DNA of 13,195 bases from Gonium pectorale (lineage: Eukaryota; Chlorophyta; Chlorophyceae; Chlamydomonadales; Volvocaceae). Position numbers and translations under genes: made by a program. The notes beneath the pieces are model-generated. The model saw only the letters and a list, made by a program, of their open reading frames with translations. It was not told the origin of the DNA and searched no databases. Location: contig LSYV01000032.1 of the NCBI GenBank assembly GCA_001584585.1, forward strand, positions 188,800 to 201,994, written 5' to 3'. Shown one piece after another: positions 7,234 through 13,195 of the stretch. Within the stretch, counting starts at the first letter, position 1; every line of letters starts with the position of its first letter.

Positions 7234-10200
7234 ATGGACAGCGCACTGCAGCGCCCCAGCGGTGGCAGAGCAGCAGGAGGGGGAGCGCCAGGAGCTACTC
7301 CCTGTCAGCTGAATCCGCTCCAATCGGCCCTTCCGCACCTCTTTCCGCGCGGCGCCACGCACGACTCGCCGGTGCTGCTGCCTCTGTTGCAGGTAGAAGC
7401 TGCACGCTGCCTGCCGCGCCCGGGCGGCCCCGCTCCGACCTCGACCCCCCTCGCCTTTGACCGCAAGGCAAAGCGTGAAATCGCCGCCCCCGGCCGCCCA
7501 CAGCAGGTCGAGGCGTCGCCTACGACTGGAATACACCAGCTATGCCCTCCGCTCTTCCAGTCACAAACGCAGCCAGCTCGGTTGCCCCTGCCCATCCCGG
7601 CCCGGACCGAGGCGGCCAACGCCGTGGAGGCCAGCCGGGTCAGTAGCTACGCTGTTGGTGTCCTGCTGGGAGCTTGGGACGCATCGAAGCTCGGGGGTTA
7701 CCATGGGGTTGACTTGACCCGCAAATGACCGTGGGAACGCCTCGCTACCGTTATCAAAGGGCACTATCGGGCATATAAGAAATATCTGAGCTACCAAGGT
7801 TGCTCGGCGGACGGGTTGGCCGCGGGGGCTCCCCTTGGGGGCGCTGGCCGTTGTGCCCTCTTGCGCATGACTCCGCGACCCCCCTCCGCGCAGTTGGCCA
7901 AGCGCGAGCCGGAGCCGCGCGTCGGCACTGGAAAGCAGTCTGTTGCAAACTCGGACGGCTGGCAGTGGCGCAAGTAAGCGATGGTCTGGTTAGGACGCGT
8001 CGGAGCATGTCCGTGGCACTGTTGTGCTGACCCCGGCCTCCCGCCGACCGCGCAGGTACGGGGAGAAGCTCGTGAAGGGCAGCCCCAACCCACGCAGTTA
8101 CTATAAGTGCAGCCATGCGGGCTGCCTTGCCAAGAAGATTGTTGAGAGGTCGGAGGCGGACGGCACGGTTCTCTCAACTGAGTACAAGGTGCGCATGTTG
8201 GCGCCGTGCTTGTAGCACCCCGTCGGGATGTGGCTCACGTCAAACCTCTCGTCAAACGCAGGGGGAGCACTGCCACCCGGCCCCTCTGACGATCAAGACG
8301 TCGCGCTTCAAACCGAAGCCAAAGGCAGAGGCGCAACTCCCGGTGGGTCACCCTAGGGACAAGTTCTGCGGCAGGCCCTCTTTCATTCCAATGTCTTATC
8401 ATGTAACCATGCGGCGTAGGTGCCGCAGCTGGTGGAGCCGCCCCAGGCGTGTTCCCTGCCCCTGCCCCTACCGCCGGTGCCCGTGGGCATGCTGCCGCTC
8501 AGTGGCGGGGGGATGCTGCCCATTCCAGACACCCTGCGAAGCGACTTTCCAGGTAAAGCGAAGCGCAGGAGGCTGCGCTACTTCAGGCTTTGCGCTTAGC
8601 GTGTGTCCTTCCTTGCAGTCTCCAACCAGGGTGGGAGCAGCACCGCCGTGGACCCACACGACGACACGGAGACCAGCGAGCCAGAGCCACCGCCGGTTTA
8701 CCGAACGGCTCCGCATGACGCGCGGCCGGCGATGGCTGCAGCCAATGCCGTTCGGAAGGCACGTGAAGCCCAAGAGTCGCCCAGCAAGCGCCTGGATCTG
8801 CTTGCAGGTATGTCATATGCACGTAAAGGGTCTTGGGGCCGCAGCGTTCGAGGCTGTGGGTTCCTATATTGAAAGCTCGGATACTGAAGATGTTAACGGC
8901 CGAAGGGAACGCAGGCTGTATCCGTGCATGAAACCGAGTAACGAAGAGCAGTACTCGCAATGAAGTACGTCCCCCTTGTTCTTTCTGTCTAAAGCTTACG
9001 CGGAGGAGGCTGAGCGCGAGCTGCAATCCAACAGCAACAGCCCGGACTTGGGGCCCAGCGCTAAGCGTCAGCGGACAGAGGCTGGGGCGATGCGGACTCG
9101 GGCCGCAGCGGATGAAGATGACGAGGCCAGTGCAGGGCCCACCAGCACCAGCACCCAGCGCATCGTGGATGCATCGAACATGGACGATGGCTACAGGTGC
9201 GTGCTGTTCCTATCGAACACCAGCCTTTGGCGCGGAGTCGACAGTATGGGTAACGTATCAGCTTCGCACATTGGGCTGTCGTGCGTAGGCAGAATTGGCA
9301 TGTTTCTTGCTCTGTTATGAAGTTCTGCGCAACTGTTGTCAATGCTATGTCCCACCGCATGTCATTGGTCCTGCAGGTGGCGCAAGTACGGCCAGAAGCA
9401 GGTGAAGGGCTCGCCCTACCCGCGCGCATACTACAAATGCACGCACGTCGGCTGCTTGGTTCGCAAGCACGTGGAGCGCAGCGGCGAGGACGAGAACCGC
9501 TTCATCGTGACGTACGAAGGACAGCACAACCACAAGCCACCAACCACCGGCAGCAGGCGGCGAAGCCCCAAGGAAACAGGTGCGGCGCTCGTCCACGGTC
9601 AAACTGGCTTCAGGGTATCTGGGTTTTCCACAACCCAGATACCCTTACCGACTTGCCATCTGGGTCGTAGCTTGGCGGCAGAGCAGATAGGGGAGAAGGA
9701 TTTGATTCTGTCCGTGAGCAAACTGTAGGATGCAAGCCACAATACACACGTCGTTTGAGGAAAGTCGAGGCTGCAACTCAGACATTTGGTCCAATCACGC
9801 AGTGTCTCTTGTTCAGTAAAACGCGGCCGTTCTTGAAACCCAGTTCGTGGGATTGCACTGTCTTCTATTTTGCGTCCTGCGTCCTTTTGCACCTGCCTTG
9901 CAGAGGAAGAATATGAGGGCGAGGAGGCGGAGGAGGACAGTTCGCAGCCCACCAGCCCTCAGCGCGGCGGCCAGCAGCTGCACGTGCAGCCGCAGGCTGG
10001 AAGCCGTGCGCAGCAGGCACAACTGCAGGCGCAGCAGCAGGCACAACAACAGGCGCAGCAGCAGGCGCAACAGCAGGCGCAGCAACAGGCCGCTAACAAC
10101 AACGCCCACCCTCTCGCGGACCTGGGGCACCTGCAACACCTGCAGGTCGCGACCTCTGCTGCACTTCAGCATGCGGCGCTTTCGGGCGCCCTGCCGATCG

Positions 10201-10752
10201 TGTCGTACAACTCGCTCACCAACGAGGCGCTGGCGAGCTTGGGGCTGAGCTCGGGTGCCCTGCAGGGCATGGAGGCGCTCAACGCGCTGAACCTGGCCTC
10301 GGTGGGCAACCTTGCGGACCTCACAAACTTGCTGCGGCAACACACTCAGGTGGGCTACATCAGACACGTCGGCGGTACAGCAGCATGCAATTGTTTTGAT
10401 ATGCTTCCTTACTCGACCCGAGGATTACTATGTGGGACATGGCTGGGGCTAAGGCTATGCTGTAGGTGCGCTAGGACGGTGCTTGGCTGTCGCGATTGCG
10501 CTGCATGGCTCGTTCCCCCTTATCTCTCCCGGCCGTAACCTCCTGAAACCGCAGATCGACATGGCTCTGGCGGCGCAGGCGCAAGCCATGGACGCGTGGG
10601 ACCCACTCGCGTGCCTCATTACGCCGCGGCCGAACGTTTCGCCACCCGGCGGGCTGGGGCTGCCGGCGCAGGGTGTTCCGTCAGCGGGTACGGGCAGGCA
10701 GAACAAAGCAGCTCTCGTGTCGGCTAAGCAGGCGTCGACGGCAGAGGCGTAG
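7234..10752 (+). CDS. Group I WRKY transcription factor (two WRKY domains)
   Basis: Ten exons: 7234-7638, 7894-7973, 8056-8188, 8262-8342, 8420-8552, 8619-8807, 8995-9196, 9377-9579, 9904-10349, 10555-10752. Phases agree throughout, giving 2070 bases (689 residues, TAG stop). The ATG is the first in frame after TAA at 7219. The N-terminal domain has WRKYGEK (160-166) with zinc ligands C180, C185, H209 and H211 (C-X4-C-X23-H-X-H). The C-terminal domain has WRKYGQK (409-415) with C429, C434, H458 and H460. These domains bind W-box DNA (TTGAC) in plants, mainly through the C-terminal copy. Nuclear-localisation candidates are KRQR (364-367) and SRRRSPK (467-473); an acidic patch ([12 protein letters not shown], 476-487) follows the second domain. 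Then come an (AQQQ)5 repeat (518-537) and a Leu/Asn/Ala-rich segment ending [10 protein letters not shown], which could be an activation or dimer surface. The first 135 residues are low-complexity and resemble nothing I know. Family call is certain; exon 1 limits and targets are less so. Confidence 0.93.
9612..9645. repeat. Perfect 14-bp inverted repeat in WRKY intron 8
   Basis: AGGGTATCTGGGTT (9612-9625) and its exact reverse complement (9632-9645) flank the six-base loop TTCCAC. It starts 33 bases after the donor that follows the second WRKY domain exon. No coding role is apparent. Confidence 0.85.
10029..10088 (+). repeat. 12-bp coding tandem repeat, five copies of Ala-Gln-Gln-Gln
   Basis: Five units of GCN followed by three CAG/CAA codons code for (AQQQ)5 in the WRKY protein. 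Units differ only at third codon positions (GCG/GCA, CAG/CAA). Degenerate flanking units (AQQ, AQLQ) precede it and AANNN follows. Confidence 0.9.
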
Positions 10753-11247
10753 TTTCCTTGCGCCCTGTGACTCGCCGTAACATAACTCCACGCAGGGTTG
10801 GTCTTTCGTAGCTGCCGGCCACTGGATACGAAGCAGGATGCTTGGCAGTGTGTCGTGGCTCTGACTGGGCTCACGACAGAATGCGGACGAGGGTTGCGCA
10901 TGTCGCAAGCGGCGATGATGGACAGAGCGAGTGTGTTCGTCTCAATGTTCTATTGCTTAACATGTTTGTGTGCTCTTGTACTTGTACTTGTTTGTGGTGC
11001 TGTCTTTGTGTTACTGTTTACGCCGCAGGCTTTGCTGGTAGAGCTGCCGCTCATAGGATGCACGCTGCGAGTTACGAAGGCACGATTCTTGGACACCACT
11101 GTCATCAAACTGTGCATATAAATGGTACTGTAGCCGCTTTATGTATGAGCCTGAGGCTTGGATCACATCAGCAAGTGTTCGCGCGCGCTCCAGAACCATG
11201 TCTCGGAGCGAGTCAAGGCTCCACTAGTGGCCTCACACACTACTTTG
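10753..11247 (+). other. Probable long 3' UTR of the WRKY gene
   Basis: No earlier TGTAA was seen after the TAG at 10750-10752, so the transcript probably runs about 500 bases to the signal at 11248. The stretch is less GC-rich than the genes, holds CTTGTA repeated at about 10975-10990, and has a TATAAAT at 11117-11123. That box lies about 290 bases upstream of the next ATG and could instead serve the downstream gene. No exon or RNA gene is recognised. Confidence 0.45.
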
Positions 11248-11258
11248 TGTAACAAAGT
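11242..11258 (+). terminator. Poly(A) signal TGTAA inside a small hairpin
   Basis: ACTTTG (11242-11247) and CAAAGT (11253-11258) are perfect inverted repeats whose five-base loop is exactly TGTAA (11248-11252). It is the best candidate polyadenylation signal for the WRKY transcript. Confidence 0.55.
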
Positions 11259-11414
11259 CTCCAGCTTATTGATTTATGTATGAGTGGTACATTGTCAAGG
11301 CTGCCCTTTCGCGACTCGGCCTTCCTTGTTCCGCTTCCCTCAGCATTGATAGAAGCAACAAACTTGCTTGTCAAGTGCCTGCGCTGAGGGAAGTAAATTG
11401 TCATAGTTGTCAGA
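11259..11414 (+). promoter_or_regulatory. Short upstream region of the E2 gene
   Basis: About 155 bases lie between the presumed WRKY poly(A) signal and the E2 ATG. The segment is AT-richer than the genes. An ATG at 11279, followed by GTGGTACATT, is out of frame with the E2 start and would be an upstream ORF start if transcribed. No promoter element is certain. Confidence 0.35.
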
Positions 11415-12900
11415 ATGCTCCTCCTTGCAGCAAGGCGCAACAGCTGCCGCGCTGCGAGCTTACTTCACCACGGCTACCGACTGTCTAGCCACGGATATGC
11501 ATTCGAACCAGGAAGAGACTTCATCAGCTGGTTCGAGGCAACTGCCGAGTGCAAAAGGCACTTTGCAAAGCTCGTATCGTTCCCGCTCGCCCAGACTGGC
11601 GAAGGCATCAGCGAGTGCGAGCTAGTGGCGTGGGCGATCAAGGTTCGTGGAGGGAGCGTTCTTAAGGGCTTTGCTGACGGCAGGCTGACGGGCCCGCCCT
11701 CGGGACCGGCGCGTCCCTAGGTATCTCCAGGGCGCGGATGTTCGCTGTTATGCAGCGGTTTGACCTGATTACGGCAGCGCGTCGCGGTATGGTTCGACGT
11801 AACGTCTGCAGGGCAACCGCCGGGCTCGGGGAAGACCGGCGGTCGATTGTCGCCCCGAGCCAAGCTTTCGAATCCGTTGCCATCCTGTGCTGAGCTGTGC
11901 GACGTACGCACAGGCGACGCAAGCTCTCCTGCCTCCCGGTCCTCATCGCGCACGGCATGTCCGACTCCGCCCCCTCTGCCCTCCTCAGCCCGGAGACGTG
12001 GTTTCTCCGTTTGAGAAGCTGTGCGACGTCCAGAGCGACAAGGCGTCCATCGAGATCACCAGCCGATACGGCGGCCGCGTCGTGACGCTGCACCACACTG
12101 TGGGGGCCATGGTCAAGGTACGGCACCCGAACGGATGGTCCCTGTACGGACACCTGCACGGAGACCAAAACTTCAGTAGAGCAGCGGAGCAATGAGCGCT
12201 GCGTCCGAATATCCGGTCCCTTCCTTGTCGCCTCCTGGCTCCTGGAATGAGCACAGTGCGGAGAAGCGCTCCGCTTCCAAAATTCTCCAAGTGCAATCTG
12301 CGCAGCTGGCTTCCAACCGGAGGCTCGAGATGCGGTGACTGCCTGGCAATGGCAAAGTCGTTAGCGCTTGCCACTCAGCGCATAACCGGCAACTGAAGTA
12401 CGGTAACCGATACCGGGAATCAACGAATGCCGTACCCGTCCCGCCTACCGCCGCTGGCAGGTGGGTGCCCCACTAGTGGACCTGGAGGTGCCGGACCAGG
12501 AGCAGGTGGCGCCGGAGCACCTGGCGGCGGCGGCGGCGGCGGCGGTGGAGCCGCTCGTAGCGGCGGCGGCGCGAGCTCCGGTGGTGGACCCTGCAGTCGA
12601 AAGCCCCGGCGGGAGCGTCGGCGTCGCCGTGGCGGTGGCGCCCGCCGGCCCCTCAGTCGTTGTTGCTGCAACTAACCTGCCTGGCGGCGACGCGGCGGCC
12701 ACGGCGACGGCGACGATCGCGGCGCCGCTTTCCACACACGGTGCTGCGGCACCGCTGCCGATGGCCCCCCCTTCACGGATACCGGCGGCTCTGCCGGCGG
12801 CCGGAGAGGACGCCGGCGGTGCCCACATTGGCAATGGCGGCGGCGGTGGCGGCGGTGGCGGCGGCGTGCATGCTACGCCGGCTGTGCGCGCCCTGGCCAA
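11415..12900 (+). CDS. Branched-chain 2-oxoacid dehydrogenase E2 (dihydrolipoyl transacylase), 5' part
   Basis: Three exons are visible: 11415-11642, 11989-12117 and 12461-12900, joined in phase 0 and ending in phase 2 at GCCAA|gtgggt; the gene continues beyond the window. The ATG is the first in frame after TAA at 11394. Residues 1 to about 33 (MLLLAARRNSCRAASLLHHG...) are Arg/Leu/Ser-rich without acids, as in mitochondrial presequences. The lipoyl domain spans about 52-130, with LAQTGEGISECEL, WAIKPGDVVSPFEKL and the lipoylation site CDVQSDKAS (Lys94); TGEGI..CEL and DVQSDKASIEITSR single out the branched-chain enzyme from pyruvate and 2-oxoglutarate E2s. A linker of about 125 residues rich in Ala, Pro, Val and Gly follows, then HATPAVRALA (256-265), the start of the E3-binding domain. 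The catalytic transacylase domain is outside the window. The enzyme moves acyl groups from E1 to CoA in mitochondrial Leu/Ile/Val breakdown. Confidence 0.9.
12524..12544 (+). repeat. GCG run coding for seven alanines in the E2 linker
   Basis: Uninterrupted GCG codons give Ala 141-147, soon followed by another four-alanine run (153-156). It marks the flexible swinging-arm linker after the lipoyl domain. Confidence 0.85.
12836..12865 (+). repeat. Gly10 tract directly before the E3-binding domain
   Basis: Ten glycine codons (GGC with GGT at three-codon spacing) code for residues 245-254, one residue before HATPAVRALA. Such a run gives a maximally flexible hinge. Confidence 0.85.
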
Positions 12901-13195
12901 GTGGGTGCTGAGGCGACGGCGGCGGGGCGAAGGGGTGAGGGGTTGAGGGTTCACAGCGTTGGGACTTGGAAGGCATGCACAAAAGGGAGGCCGGAGGCGC
13001 ATGCCGTCCCAGTTCCTCGAAGGCTGTGGGGCGAAAGGCACCCAGCGCCCCGCCCGATTTGCCTTCGCAACCCGGGCCAGGTGGCCCCAGAGCCCGCTGG
13101 GAAGCCTGTTGGAAAGCCCCGAACCCAGAGAGACATGGTCCCCAGAAACCCTAAAAACCCGAACACCCCCCTTGCCCCCCTCCGGAGTGCGTCCT
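12901..13195 (+). other. Start of E2 intron 3, running off the window
   Basis: The stretch begins with gtgggt and shows no acceptor followed by the expected rest of the E3-binding domain (a GTGxxGR motif). I see no coding sequence on either strand and nothing else recognisable. Confidence 0.65.

Noticed and set aside
8115..8963. Plus-strand open frame of 282 codons
   Set aside because: It crosses several WRKY exons and introns in the wrong frame; the spliced frame carries the conserved motifs.
10029..10088. Tandem repeat considered as a CRISPR-like array
   Set aside because: Units are contiguous 12-mers in a coding frame without spacers.
11662..12192. Minus-strand open frame of 176 codons
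   Set aside because: Antisense to the lipoyl exon and intron of the E2 gene, with no motif of its own.
12445..13041. Minus-strand open frame of about 200 codons rich in Ala, Pro and Thr
   Set aside because: Shadow of the GCG/GGC repeats of the E2 linker exon.

Overview
The window looks like nuclear DNA of a GC-rich chlorophyte green alga, probably Chlamydomonas- or Volvox-like. The signs are genes split into many short exons by GT-AG introns, TGTAA motifs placed like the algal poly(A) signal downstream of stop codons, an organelle-targeted gene related to cyanobacterial proteins, and a two-domain plant-type WRKY factor. The lineage call is inference. All gene models below were assembled by eye from splice motifs, reading phase and family motifs.

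Layout, left to right. (1) Bases 1-1882, minus strand: the 5' part of a gene whose first exon and a later exon resemble Mediator subunit 17; it runs off the left edge. (2) Bases 1883-2163: a short divergent intergenic region. (3) Bases 2164-6905, plus strand: a nine-exon gene for a 280-residue DUF2301-family membrane protein with a chloroplast-like transit peptide. (4) Bases 7234-10752, plus strand: a ten-exon gene for a 689-residue group I WRKY transcription factor with two WRKY domains, an Ala-Gln repeat and an Asn/Gln/Leu-rich tail. (5) Bases 11415-12900, plus strand: the first three exons of the E2 subunit (dihydrolipoyl transacylase) of mitochondrial branched-chain 2-oxoacid dehydrogenase; the gene continues past the right edge.

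The genes are not an operon and share no obvious pathway: one acts in transcription machinery (if the Mediator call is right), one in plastid membranes, one as a DNA-binding regulator, one in mitochondrial leucine/isoleucine/valine breakdown. I see no mobile element, CRISPR array, RNA gene or defence-like system. The points most worth a second look are an in-frame duplicated 5' splice site in the DUF2301 gene, a perfect hairpin in a WRKY intron, a TGTAA motif held in a hairpin loop, and a mini upstream ORF whose stop overlaps the DUF2301 start codon.
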